Part shown: positions 26,272 through 34,564 of the stretch, in pieces | Position numbering within the stretch: position 1 is the stretch's first letter | How the letters are laid out: every line of letters starts with the position of its first letter | Assembly: GCF_014287895.1 (NCBI RefSeq) | Contig: NZ_JACOPP010000002.1 | Location: 1 to 64,000, forward strand | DNA: 64,000 bases | Direction of reading: 5' to 3' | Source of the DNA: Lawsonibacter hominis | Lineage (GTDB): Bacteria > Bacillota > Clostridia > Oscillospirales > Oscillospiraceae | Made by a program: the position numbers and the translations under genes | Notes under the pieces: model-generated | Told to the model about the DNA's origin: nothing | Database searches by the model: none | Seen by the model: only the letters and a program-made list of their open reading frames with translations

Positions 26272-27948
26272 TCAGGGGGCCGCGCGATCCAGAGTCACAG
26301 TTTCGCCGGTCAGGATGGAGGAGGACTCGCCCTCCAGCGCCGGTGCGTGACTGATGGTCACGGTGTCGCCCACATTCAGGATCACGGCGATCGGATTGGC
26401 GGCGGCGGAGAGGGAATAATATACCGCGTCGCCGCGCAGCTGGATAAAGTAGTAGGAGTTTCCGTCCATCACGGCGCTGCGGATGTCGGTGATCCGGCCG
26501 GAGACCTCGGTGCGGGGCAGCTCCTCGGTGGTAGTGATGCCCTTTTCGGAGAGCAGGGCGATATAGCTCTGCTCACAGGCGGCGACGGTGGAGCCCACAG
26601 CCACCACCTGATACTGGGCTACGTTGACCATGGCGTAGCTCTTTACCAAGTTGGTGGCGTCCTTCAGCGGAATGAAGTAGGTGGGCTGATCCGCGATGTT
26701 GAGCAGCAGGGGGAAGGTGGCGGTATAGCCCAGATCCTGCACCACGCCCATGGCGGAGAGCTTGGCGGCATCCTCCGTGGCGCCGGGCGCGGAGTAGAAT
26801 TTGGTCTGCTTGGTGCGCTGGTTGGACAGCAGGAAGCCCAGGTTGGACTGGTCGGCATTGGCGGAGGTGACGCCGGTATACATATATACATCGTCATTCA
26901 GCGCGATATAGTTGTAGCCCTCGGTGGTCACCGTCACGTCCCGCTGGCCGAAGATGGAATTGATAAAGCCGTTGATGAGGGTGCCGTGGTAATCGTACTG
27001 CTCCATAATGAGGCTGGGGGTGTACAGATTGTCTACCCAGGTGGGGACCTGCTCATAATAGGTGCTCTCTCCGGTGATGGCGTTGACCAGTACCGCGCCG
27101 TGGATGTCGGTACCGCCGAACAGGCCGATGGTCTTTACCACCCGGGGAGCGATCCACCACGGCTGGCCGTCTTCGTCGATCTCGAACTGAGGCGTGGCAA
27201 ACAGGAAGGTGGGGTACTGGAAGCGCAGGTGCCGGGAGATGTTGCGGTTAAGCGGCTCGGAGAAGGAATACTTCATTCCTTCCGACAGGCGGACTACCGT
27301 GGCCTCCTGGGTGACCATATCCACCACCACATAGGCGGGCAGGCCTTCGGAGCGGTTGGTGAACCACTTGATGATGTCCGCGTAGTCGATGGGAGCCACC
27401 CGCACGGGACGGCCCTGGTAGTTGATCTGGGTCGAGTCGTTGGAATACTCGAACTGACTGACCATATCGCTGAGCGTACCCATCTGGCGGTCCCCCAGAA
27501 ACTCCGCGGAGGTGCGGTCCAGCGTGGGAATCTCGTTAAAAGAGATCTGAGCCACATCGGCGGAGAAATCGCCGTCCTGCACGTCCAGCAGATCCCGGTA
27601 GGCGCCCGCACGGAAGATGGGGAGGGAGATGACGGAGCCTACGATGGCCACCAGGATCAGCGCCAGAAACAGGATGCCGATCGGCAGGCACTGGGACTTG
27701 ATGAACTTGAAATACTCTTTGGGACCGCCGCCGCCCAGGTTGAACCCGGAGGTGACCAGGGCGCAGACCACGTAGACCACGCAGAGGATGCCGATGAACA
27801 GGTAAAAGTCGCTGGACTGGAGATTGATGGCGGGCAGGGCTACGTAAAAATAGAGGAACCCGACCACAGCGGTGACGATCAGGTTGACCAGGATCTTGCC
27901 GAACTTGCTTTTGGGACCCCGGCGCTTCTTGGCAGGCTGTTGATCCAT
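26272..27948 (-). CDS. Conserved-type membrane protein of unknown function, three N-terminal helices
   Basis: I do not recognise the family. ATG 27948 follows AAGGAG; 558 residues. A basic start (KKRRGPKSKFGK) is followed by helices at about 20-40, 48-67 and 88-109. A large soluble domain follows, with PAYVVVDMVTQEATVVRLSE, APRVVKTIGLFGGTDIHGAVLVNAITGES and many aromatic and beta-rich stretches. A final 70-residue beta domain (VSGRITDIRSAVMDGNSYYFI) looks OB-fold-like. The soluble part reads like a sensor or processing domain. It stands alone between a palindromic terminator and the nptA-like promoter region. In the 668-bp gap upstream (27949-28616) I see only a GGGGCGG-CCGCCCC hairpin, the Pho-type promoter and MITE copy B. 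Confidence 0.7.
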   Translation of the reverse strand: MDQQPAKKRRGPKSKFGKILVNLIVTAVVGFLYFYVALPAINLQSSDFYLFIGILCVVYVVCALVTSGFNLGGGGPKEYFKFIKSQCLPIGILFLALILVAIVGSVISLPIFRAGAYRDLLDVQDGDFSADVAQISFNEIPTLDRTSAEFLGDRQMGTLSDMVSQFEYSNDSTQINYQGRPVRVAPIDYADIIKWFTNRSEGLPAYVVVDMVTQEATVVRLSEGMKYSFSEPLNRNISRHLRFQYPTFLFATPQFEIDEDGQPWWIAPRVVKTIGLFGGTDIHGAVLVNAITGESTYYEQVPTWVDNLYTPSLIMEQYDYHGTLINGFINSIFGQRDVTVTTEGYNYIALNDDVYMYTGVTSANADQSNLGFLLSNQRTKQTKFYSAPGATEDAAKLSAMGVVQDLGYTATFPLLLNIADQPTYFIPLKDATNLVKSYAMVNVAQYQVVAVGSTVAACEQSYIALLSEKGITTTEELPRTEVSGRITDIRSAVMDGNSYYFIQLRGDAVYYSLSAAANPIAVILNVGDTVTISHAPALEGESSSILTGETVTLDRAAP

Positions 27949-28357
27949 AAATACATTCTCCTTTTGCCGTTGGTGCGGATGCGGATCCATCCAATGACGG
28001 GCAGCGTCAAGGAAGCGGAAAAATGGATCCGTTTCAAGGGGCGGACGGTTGCCGCCCCGGTGCGGCGCGCGTTCCATTGACGATGCACTCCAAACCAAAG
28101 CCGCTGAAAGCAGCCTTGCACAGCGCAAGACGCCATGGACTTCCGAAGAATCCGTTTGACCCGTTGGAAGCCGTTTGGTCTTAAACCATAGTATAGCCGA
28201 TTTCGGAAGGGAAGGCAACCGATCCAAGGTATTTCTGCATTAAAATTGGATTAAGGCTTGTTGGAACCGGGGCAAAACGCCGGCGGCGGGCCGGGCTTGC
28301 GCGCCGCCGGCCGGAGACGCAAGGAGCAAACCGGGACGAAAGGCGGAGAAAACGAAT

Positions 28358-28408
28358 TGTAAAGTTCTTGTAAATCCGGTTGACGCGGAACTTTACATTC
28401 GCTATACT
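28358..28408 (+). promoter_or_regulatory. Pho-box-like repeats and near-consensus promoter of the Na/Pi symporter gene
   Basis: TTGACG (28380-28385), a 17-bp spacer and TATACT (28403-28408) form a strong sigma-A-type promoter. Directly upstream, two TGTAAA hexamers 11 bp apart (28358-28363, 28369-28374) read on the other strand as TTTACA-N5-TTTACA, the PhoP box pattern; further TTTACA/TGTAAA copies lie at 28392-28397 and 28431-28436. This fits induction by phosphate limitation through a PhoPR system. Confidence 0.65.
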
Positions 28409-28436
28409 GCTTTTGGATTTGTGATCATTGTGTAAA

Positions 28437-28596
28437 GGCATTGCCGCATGCTTCAACGCGTGCGGATCGGCGCGAAAATTTGTGCCGCAAAAAGGCGCAA
28501 AACTGCAGGAATACTTTTTGTATTGCAAGGTTTTGCAACGCATTTGTGGGGCAAATCGGCCGCCAAGACGTGCGTGGGGAATTGTCCGGTGATGCC
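28437..28596 (-). mobile_element. 160-bp MITE-like repeat, copy B
   Basis: Inverted, nearly identical copy of 13606-13765. Terminal repeats GGCATTGCCGC and (complement) GGCATCACCGG, and a perfect TAAA duplication on both sides (28433-28436 and 28597-28600). It lies between the promoter ending at 28408 and the ribosome site of the Na/Pi symporter gene, so it forms most of that gene's 5' leader. Confidence 0.82.
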
Positions 28597-28616
28597 TAAA
28601 GAATGAGGGATGGAAC

Positions 28617-30287
28617 GTGAATTATACCATCGTGCTGGGACTGCTGGGCGGTCTTGCGCTGTTCCTGTACGGCATGCAGATGATGAGCGCCGGCCTGGAG
28701 GCCGCTGCCGGCGACCGGATGAAGAGCATCCTGGAGCGGCTGACGGCCAACCGGTTTCTGGGCGTTCTGGTGGGCGCCGTCATCACGGCGGTCATCCAAT
28801 CCTCCTCCGCCACCACCGTCATGGTAGTGGGCTTTGTCAACTCCGGTATGATGACCCTGCGTCAGGCCGTATGGATCATCATGGGGGCCAACATCGGCAC
28901 CACCATCACCGGGCAGCTCATCGCGCTGGATGTGGGCGTTTTGGCGCCGCTGTTTGCGTTTGTGGGCGTAGCGATGGTGGTCTTCGTGAAAAAGCCCCAG
29001 GTCCGCCACTACGGCAGCATCCTGGCCGGCCTTGGAGTGCTTTTCATCGGCATGGACATGATGAGCACGGCCATGGAGCCGCTGCGGGACTGGCCTGCCT
29101 TTGTAGAACTGGTGAGCACGTTTTCCAATCCTCTGGTCGGTATTCTGGTGGGCGCGGGCTTCACCGCGCTCATCCAGTCCTCCTCCGCCTCGGTGGGGAT
29201 CCTGCAGGCCCTGGCGCTCAGCGGCGTGATCGGACTCGACAGCGCGGTATTCGTCCTGTTCGGTCAGAACATCGGCACCTGTATCACCGCGGTGCTGGCT
29301 TCCATCGGCACCAGCCGCAATGCCAAGCGGGCCACGATTATCCATCTGCTGTTCAATATCATCGGTACCGTCGTGTTTACAACGCTGTGCCTGGTAACGC
29401 CGCTTTTGGGGCTCTCTCTTGTGGGCGGCGTTCAGTCCCTGACGCCGGAGAACCCGGCGGCCCAGATCGCCAATATGCATACGCTGTTTAACATTGTCAC
29501 TACGTTCCTGCTGCTCCCGCTGGGCGGAAAGCTGGTGCAGCTGGCCATGCGCATCCTGCCCGACCGGAAGGAGAGCGGGGAGGAGGGAATGCACCTGGCG
29601 TATCTGATCCCGGGCCCCATCCACACGAAGCAGGAACACCCCATCGGCTTTTCCGCCATGTACCTCAATCAGCTCCGGCAGGAGCTGGATCGGATGCTGG
29701 GGATGGCGCGGCAGAACACCGAGGTGGGCTTCCAGGCGGTGCTGGAGCGCAATCCCAAGCTGCTGGAGGGGGCGGAGGCCACCGAGGAATACATCGACTA
29801 TCTGAATAAGGAGATCTCTCAGTTCATCTCCAAGGTCATCGTTCACGAGACCAACGAGCGGGATTCGGCGGCGGTAAGCGCCTATTTCAAGATCACCGGA
29901 AATATTGAGCGGGTGGGCGATCACGCCATGAATATCTGCGAGTATTCCGGTATGCTCAAGGAAAAGCATATCCACTTCTCCGACGCGGCCCGCCGGGAGC
30001 TCCAGGAGATGGAGAGCGTATGCCTGGCGGTGCTGGACGAGCTGGCCCGTGAAACGGCGGAACCCATGGAACTGCTGAAAAACGTGGCCGCGCTGGAGCA
30101 GCGGATCGACGATATGACGGGCGCCTACCGGCAGAACCAGCTGGACCGGATGCGTTCCGGAGCCTGCTCCGACGAGGCGTGCATCATCTTTTCTGAGCTG
30201 CTGACCGACTTTGAGCGGATCGGGGATCACGCCCTGAACATCGCGGAGGCGCGGGTGTCCGCAGGCGCGGCGCTTCCTCCGGCCTAA
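28617..30287 (+). CDS. Na+/phosphate cotransporter family protein with PhoU-like C-terminal domain
   Basis: This protein of 556 residues starts at GTG behind GAGGGATGG. Two inverted membrane repeats each carry the QSSSA signature of the NPT/PF02690 family: AVITAVIQSSSATTVMVVGF and GFTALIQSSSASVGILQALA. From about residue 345 a helical PhoU-like region follows, with FKITGNIERVGDHAMNICEY and FSELLTDFERIGDHALNIAE as its repeated metal-binding motifs. It takes up phosphate with Na+. The upstream Pho box supports control by phosphate; MITE copy B occupies its leader. Confidence 0.92.
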   Translation: MNYTIVLGLLGGLALFLYGMQMMSAGLEAAAGDRMKSILERLTANRFLGVLVGAVITAVIQSSSATTVMVVGFVNSGMMTLRQAVWIIMGANIGTTITGQLIALDVGVLAPLFAFVGVAMVVFVKKPQVRHYGSILAGLGVLFIGMDMMSTAMEPLRDWPAFVELVSTFSNPLVGILVGAGFTALIQSSSASVGILQALALSGVIGLDSAVFVLFGQNIGTCITAVLASIGTSRNAKRATIIHLLFNIIGTVVFTTLCLVTPLLGLSLVGGVQSLTPENPAAQIANMHTLFNIVTTFLLLPLGGKLVQLAMRILPDRKESGEEGMHLAYLIPGPIHTKQEHPIGFSAMYLNQLRQELDRMLGMARQNTEVGFQAVLERNPKLLEGAEATEEYIDYLNKEISQFISKVIVHETNERDSAAVSAYFKITGNIERVGDHAMNICEYSGMLKEKHIHFSDAARRELQEMESVCLAVLDELARETAEPMELLKNVAALEQRIDDMTGAYRQNQLDRMRSGACSDEACIIFSELLTDFERIGDHALNIAEARVSAGAALPPA

Positions 30288-30426
30288 AAAGTCCAACCTT
30301 TTTCGACAAGCTGACGCGCCGGGTCTCAACTGAACCGCCCCCGATTGTGCGGACAGCACAAAAACGCCCCTAATATAGGACTATGAGATTTTCAAGCAGC
30401 AAACTGGCGGCGCAATTCCAGAGGCG

Positions 30427-30633
30427 TCAGTTTTGTTTTTGATATGTGTTCCGGCTCTCTGCCTGACACTCTCGTATTTTTTCAGCAAGGGGCAAATCTT
30501 TGGCCAGGGCATCCATCCTGCTGACATATCCGTAGTAACCGCTACGGGATACTTCAAAAAAACGACATATTTCGCTGATGGGATACTCTTTTCTGTGTCG
30601 ATATATGACCTTGTATTTTACGCTGATCTTCAC
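30427..30633 (-). pseudogene. IS3-type transposase orfB, N-terminal fragment
   Basis: The 68 codons include MKISVKYKVIYRHRKEYPIS, ICRFFEVSRSGYYGYVSR and a truncated Lys-rich tail, which is the start of IS150-type OrfB (the HTH_21-like region before the rve integrase core). The reading frame stops at 30427 shortly before the element end, so the integrase domain is missing. It overlaps orfA by 4 bp (ATGA), the usual arrangement for programmed frameshifting. Confidence 0.75.
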
Positions 30634-30911
30634 TCCTTCCCAGTGAGCAAGAGAAAATCCCGCAACAGCTCTACTTCCATTTTCAAGCGCTTGTTTTCGT
30701 ATTTGTACTCTGCCAGGGCCTTTGCGGGTTTCCGACCACGCTGCTTCGGTATGCCATGCAGCTCCTTTTTCCTTTCGCGTGTAAGAAGATGATGGATTGC
30801 TCTCTCTCCTGTCACCCCAAGTCTCTCCGCAACCTCTCGCTGTGTCATTCCGCCTTCAAGCATTTCTTTGATTTTAGGCAGTAATTCCTGGGTGTGCTGA
30901 TACTTCCTTGC
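30630..30911 (-). CDS. IS3-type transposase orfA (helix-turn-helix)
   Basis: Start placed at ATG 30911 (MARKYQHTQELL) after the leader hairpin; an upstream in-frame ATG at 30953 lies inside the hairpin and is less likely. About 93 residues with KIKEMLEGGMTQREVAERLG (helix-turn-helix) and a leucine-rich coiled C-terminus (EYKYENKRLKMEVELLRDFL), as in IS3 OrfA. The frame is intact, but without a working orfB it cannot move the element alone. Confidence 0.8.
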   Translation of the reverse strand, partial: ARKYQHTQELLPKIKEMLEGGMTQREVAERLGVTGERAIHHLLTRERKKELHGIPKQRGRKPAKALAEYKYENKRLKMEVELLRDFLLLTGKE

Positions 30912-30921
30912 CATAATAATA

Positions 30922-30960
30922 CCCCCTAATGTAGTACTTTCATTTTCCTTCATTAGGGGG
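30922..30960 (-). promoter_or_regulatory. Leader hairpin of the IS3-type relic
   Basis: CCCCCTAATG (30922-30931) pairs with CATTAGGGGG (30951-30960) just upstream of orfA. The second relic has the same structure with compensating changes (see 56798). Such hairpins near IS ends usually block read-through transcripts from reaching the transposase start. Confidence 0.6.
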
Positions 30961-30968
30961 CGTTTTGT

Positions 30969-31613
30969 CTATTGTCCGTTTTTACTGGTTCGGTTCAAAC
31001 CGAGACCCGGCGCGTTTTTTGCGGCTGGGGGTGCGGGGGCGCCCGCAGAGGAGGAAAGCAGGCCGGGGAGCGAACAGCGCAGCACCTGCACCAGGTAGCG
31101 GGCGGTATTCGCACGGTCCCGCAGTTCCCGGTTGCGCAGCCAGTCAAGAAGCATGCCGGCAAGGGCCTCGGTGTAAAAGGCGCAGAGGAATTCCTTAAAG
31201 GCTGGCTCGGCATGCACGCCAAGCTCCTGCTCGACCCGATCCAGGAGGGAGCGCATCACGTCCCGGAAATCAGCGGCAAAAAAGCGGTTCAGCTCGTCCC
31301 GCCCCACCGCGTCGCAGGTACATTTGAGGATATGTTCGTTTTCCTCCACGTAATCCATGACGAAGGAAATGGCCTCCTCATAGTCCACCAGCAGGTCGAA
31401 ATGCTTGACTACCTGGATGGCCTCCTGTTCCAGCATCCACTTCAAAAGGTCATAGACGCTCTCGAAATGATAGTAGAAGGTGTTGCGGTTGATATTGCAC
31501 GCCTTGATCAGCTCGCTCACGGTGATCTTAGAGATGACTTTGGTCTGAAGCTTCTGCTTCAGTGCGGCGGCAAGCTGAGCCTTGGTCCGATTGGCCTGTT
31601 CCGCATGTGTCAT
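30969..31613 (-). CDS. TetR/AcrR-family regulator, C-terminus replaced by IS sequence
   Basis: ATG 31613 follows GGAGGTGCTTCC; 214 residues. N-terminal domain: KAQLAAALKQKLQTKVISKITVSELIKACNINRNTFYYHF, a DhaS/TetR_C_8-like member; C-terminal helices run to about residue 190. The last seven codons (RTSKNGQ) and the stop come from the IS3 end at 30969-30991, so the original tail was lost, probably without effect on the fold. It is divergent from the 31812-37994 operon (about 200 bp) and presumably represses it; a TGATACAAGTGTCTGA-like stretch near 31650 is a possible site, not proven. Confidence 0.87.
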   Translation of the reverse strand: MTHAEQANRTKAQLAAALKQKLQTKVISKITVSELIKACNINRNTFYYHFESVYDLLKWMLEQEAIQVVKHFDLLVDYEEAISFVMDYVEENEHILKCTCDAVGRDELNRFFAADFRDVMRSLLDRVEQELGVHAEPAFKEFLCAFYTEALAGMLLDWLRNRELRDRANTARYLVQVLRCSLPGLLSSSAGAPAPPAAKNAPGLGLNRTSKNGQ

Positions 31614-31811
31614 GGAAGCACCTCCTGCGTATGGTTTCCATGGATCTATGATACAAGTGTCTGAGAAAAAGGTCAAGTGGACGCGTTGTATTGATCCTTT
31701 TCCAGGCAAATACCCCGCTGCTGTCTGAAATTAGTCAACGGTATCCACATTGCCCGTTTTATCCCCGAAGCGGAACGCGTAGAGTATACGGGTCAAAAGG
31801 AGGCTCACGAT

Positions 31812-32117
31812 ATGGAAAACGGGACCTATCATTACAAAATTGAAGCAGCCGTTCCACTGGGGGTACGCCGGGGCTCCATGGCGGTGGAACTGCACAACGG
31901 GGCCCTCAGCGGAGCCATCAATCTGCTGGAGCGGTGCAGTCCCTTTGTGGATGGACGCTATAAGGATGGCGCGATTTCTTTTTCGGGCGTACTGGTCACG
32001 CTGATGTCTGAGCTGCATTATCACGCGGAGGGTACGCTCAGTGAAACGGGGATCCGGTTCCGGATGGACTGCCGGGTCGGCGGGATCGATGTGGTTGGCG
32101 TGGCGGAAACGGTATGA
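31812..32117 (+). CDS. Small beta-rich protein of unknown function, first gene of the MMPL operon
   Basis: This protein of 101 residues starts at an ATG behind AAAAGGAGG. I do not recognise the family. It has no signal peptide and no membrane segment; the pattern of alternating hydrophobics (TYHYKIEAAVPLGVRRGSMA, GIRFRMDCRVGGIDVVGVAE) suggests a single beta-barrel or lipocalin-like sheet. The stop overlaps the MMPL gene start (ATGA), so it is translationally coupled and probably works with the transporter, perhaps as a cytoplasmic ligand-binding accessory. Confidence 0.7.
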   Translation: MENGTYHYKIEAAVPLGVRRGSMAVELHNGALSGAINLLERCSPFVDGRYKDGAISFSGVLVTLMSELHYHAEGTLSETGIRFRMDCRVGGIDVVGVAETV

Positions 32118-34564
32118 GCGGAGAACATCGGAACGCCACGGAGAACAAGGCCATGATGAAGATCTGCGCCTTTATCGTGGACAAGCGGAATTTATTCTTC
32201 CTGCTGTTTGCGCTGGCGATCGCCTTTTCGGCGGTCTCCCGCGGCTGGGTCGGCGTGGAAAATTCCATTTCGGCGTTTCTGCCGGACACGACTGAGACCC
32301 GTCAGGGGCTGAGCGTGATGGAGCGCGAGTTTACCACCTTCGGTACCGCTAAGGTCATGGCGGCCAACCTCTCCTATGCGCAGGCGCAGGCGCTGGCCCA
32401 GCGCCTGGAGGCGGTCGAGGGCGTATCCGCCGTAGCCTTTGACGATACGCAGGAGCACTACCATAATGTTTCCGCGCTCTTCGAGATCACCTTGGACTGG
32501 GATGAAGCGGATATGCGCTGCCTGGATGCGCTGGAGCAGGTGAAAGGCGTCCTCTCGGGCTATGACGCCTACCTCTCCACCAGCCTGGGCAATACGGCCT
32601 CCGAGACCATCGCGGACGAGATGAGCGTCATCATCGTATACGTGGCCATAATCGTGGTGGCGGTATTGCTGTTTACCTCAGAGACCTATGCAGAGGTCCC
32701 GGTCCTGCTGCTTACGTTTGTCAGTGCGGCGGTGATCCAGATGGGCACAAACTTCTTTTTGGGGACCATCTCCTTCGTTTCAAACTCGGTCACCATCGTG
32801 CTGCAATTGGCCCTGTCGGTGGATTACGCCATTATTTTCTGCCACCGCTACCGGGAGGAGCACGAGGTGCTGCCGGCCCGCGAGGCGGTGATCGTGGCGC
32901 TGAGCAAGGCCATCCCGGAGCTCTCGGCCAGCAGCCTGACCACCATTGGCGGGCTGTTTGCCATGACGCTGATGCAGTTCAAGCTCGGGCCGGATCTGGG
33001 GATCGTGCTTATCAAGGCCATCGTGATCAGCCTGCTGACGGTCTTCCTGCTGATGCCGGGCCTGCTGATGCTCTTCAGCGGTCTGATGGACCGCACGGGC
33101 CACCGGGTGTTCGTACCCAAGATCCCCTTTGTCGGAAAGCTGGCCTATGCTACGCGGAAGATCGTCCCGCCGGTCTTTCTGGCCGCGGTGATCGCGGCGG
33201 CGGTGATCGCGGGCGACTGCCCCTACGTCTATGGCTACAGTACCTTGACGACCCCCATCCAGAACGACACCCAGATCGCCCAGCAGATGATCGAGGACAA
33301 CTTCGGCGGCAGCAATATGGTGGCGCTGGTGGTCCCGGCCGGCAATTACGAGGCGGAGGGGCAGCTGCTGCGCGCGCTGGAGGACCGGGAAGAGGTGGAC
33401 TCCGCCCTGGGGCTTGCCAATGTGGAAGCCATGGACGGTTATAGGCTCACCGACCGGCTTACCCCCCGGCAGTTTTCCGAACTGCTGGACCTGGACTATG
33501 AGGCGGCCCAGCTGCTCTACGCCGCCTATGCCGCCAGCGACGCAGACTATGCCAAGATTGTCAACGGGCTCGCCTCCTACAGTGTTCCCCTCATCGATAT
33601 GGTTTGCTTCCTCTATGATGAGGTGGATCAGGGCTATATCACCCTGGAGGCCGATTTGCGCGGCACCCTGGAAGAGGCCTATGAACAGATGAACAACGCC
33701 CGTCTCCAATTGCAGGGCGAGGACTACAGCCGCATGCTGGTCTATCTGAATTTGCCGGAAGAGGGCGCGGAGACCTTCGCCTTCCTGGACGAGCTGCATG
33801 CGCTCGCCGGAACGTATTACGACGGCACGGTCTACGTGGTGGGCGAGTCCACCAGTCAATACGATCTGTGCAAGACCTTCGAGCGGGACAATTCCGTGGT
33901 GGGGGTGGTGTCCATCCTCATCGTGCTGATGGTGCTGCTGTTCACCTTTAAATCGGTGGGTCAGCCCATCCTGCTGGTGCTGGTCATCCAGGGCAGCATC
34001 TGGCTCAATTTTGCCGTGCCAGCCCTGACGGGGAGGCCTCTGTTTTTCATCTGCTACCTGATCGTCAGTTCCATCCAGATGGGCGCCAATATCGACTACG
34101 CCATTGTCATCTCCAGCCGGTTTGGGGAGCTCAAGCGGACCATGAACCACCGGGACGCCATCATTGAGACGATGAATCTGGCGTTTCCCACCATCATCAC
34201 CTCGGGGCTGATGCTGGCCATCGCCGGCACGCTGATCGGCCGGCTGACTTCCGAGGCTGCCATCGCGGGCATCGGACAGTGTCTGGGCCGGGGCACCTTT
34301 ATCTCGATTTTCCTGGTGATGCTGGTGCTGCCGCAGATCCTGCTGCTGGGGGACAGGGTCATCGAGAAGACCTCCTTCAGCGTGAGCCTTCCCCTCCAGT
34401 CCCGCAGCGCCAGCGGGAGCGTGCGGCTGGACGGCCTGGTTCGGGGTACGATTTCCGGCGAGATTGTGGGTGTCGTCCACGCCCGGGTAAAGGGCGACGT
34501 GAACGTCAACGTTCTGCCCGGAGAGGTCACAGAGGGAACGGAGGACCGCCATGAAGAAACTTGA
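32114..34564 (+). CDS. MMPL/RND-superfamily membrane transporter
   Basis: This protein of 816 residues has two homologous halves, each with a first helix, a large extracytoplasmic loop and five more helices. Half 1: FFLLFALAIAFSAVSRGWVG, loop about 55-165, helices with ALSVDYAIIFCHRYREEHEV. Half 2: loop about 385-590, then GANIDYAIVISSRFGELKRT. The paired DYAI motifs in the fourth helix carry the proton-relay Asp of RND/MMPL pumps. It probably exports a lipid or hydrophobic compound by proton motive force. It overlaps the small upstream gene by 4 bp and the next gene by 14 bp. The C-terminal 50 residues are hydrophilic and cytoplasmic. Confidence 0.9.
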   Translation: MSGEHRNATENKAMMKICAFIVDKRNLFFLLFALAIAFSAVSRGWVGVENSISAFLPDTTETRQGLSVMEREFTTFGTAKVMAANLSYAQAQALAQRLEAVEGVSAVAFDDTQEHYHNVSALFEITLDWDEADMRCLDALEQVKGVLSGYDAYLSTSLGNTASETIADEMSVIIVYVAIIVVAVLLFTSETYAEVPVLLLTFVSAAVIQMGTNFFLGTISFVSNSVTIVLQLALSVDYAIIFCHRYREEHEVLPAREAVIVALSKAIPELSASSLTTIGGLFAMTLMQFKLGPDLGIVLIKAIVISLLTVFLLMPGLLMLFSGLMDRTGHRVFVPKIPFVGKLAYATRKIVPPVFLAAVIAAAVIAGDCPYVYGYSTLTTPIQNDTQIAQQMIEDNFGGSNMVALVVPAGNYEAEGQLLRALEDREEVDSALGLANVEAMDGYRLTDRLTPRQFSELLDLDYEAAQLLYAAYAASDADYAKIVNGLASYSVPLIDMVCFLYDEVDQGYITLEADLRGTLEEAYEQMNNARLQLQGEDYSRMLVYLNLPEEGAETFAFLDELHALAGTYYDGTVYVVGESTSQYDLCKTFERDNSVVGVVSILIVLMVLLFTFKSVGQPILLVLVIQGSIWLNFAVPALTGRPLFFICYLIVSSIQMGANIDYAIVISSRFGELKRTMNHRDAIIETMNLAFPTIITSGLMLAIAGTLIGRLTSEAAIAGIGQCLGRGTFISIFLVMLVLPQILLLGDRVIEKTSFSVSLPLQSRSASGSVRLDGLVRGTISGEIVGVVHARVKGDVNVNVLPGEVTEGTEDRHEET

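Larger units (their letters stand above)
30332..30991 (-). mobile_element. IS3-type (IS150-like) element relic 1
   Basis: Bounded by imperfect inverted ends that share GAACC, CGGACA and ACAAAAACGCCCC at 30332-30370 and the complement at about 30960-30991. It retains orfA and the first third of orfB on the minus strand; the catalytic DDE part is deleted. The same end sequences (CCAGTAAAAACGGACA; TTTTTGT-CGGTCCGCACAA-like) recur at 56769-57456. Insertion replaced the 3' end of the TetR gene. Confidence 0.75.

Noticed and set aside
26347..28080. 577-codon plus-strand frame opposite the unknown membrane protein
   Set aside because: Antisense strand preferred as coding: it has the signal-like helices, start and ribosome site; this frame is Gly/His-rich with no domain.
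28596..30359. 587-codon minus-strand frame opposite the Na/Pi symporter gene
   Set aside because: Shadow of a clear membrane transporter gene; repetitive His/Gln/Arg-rich translation.
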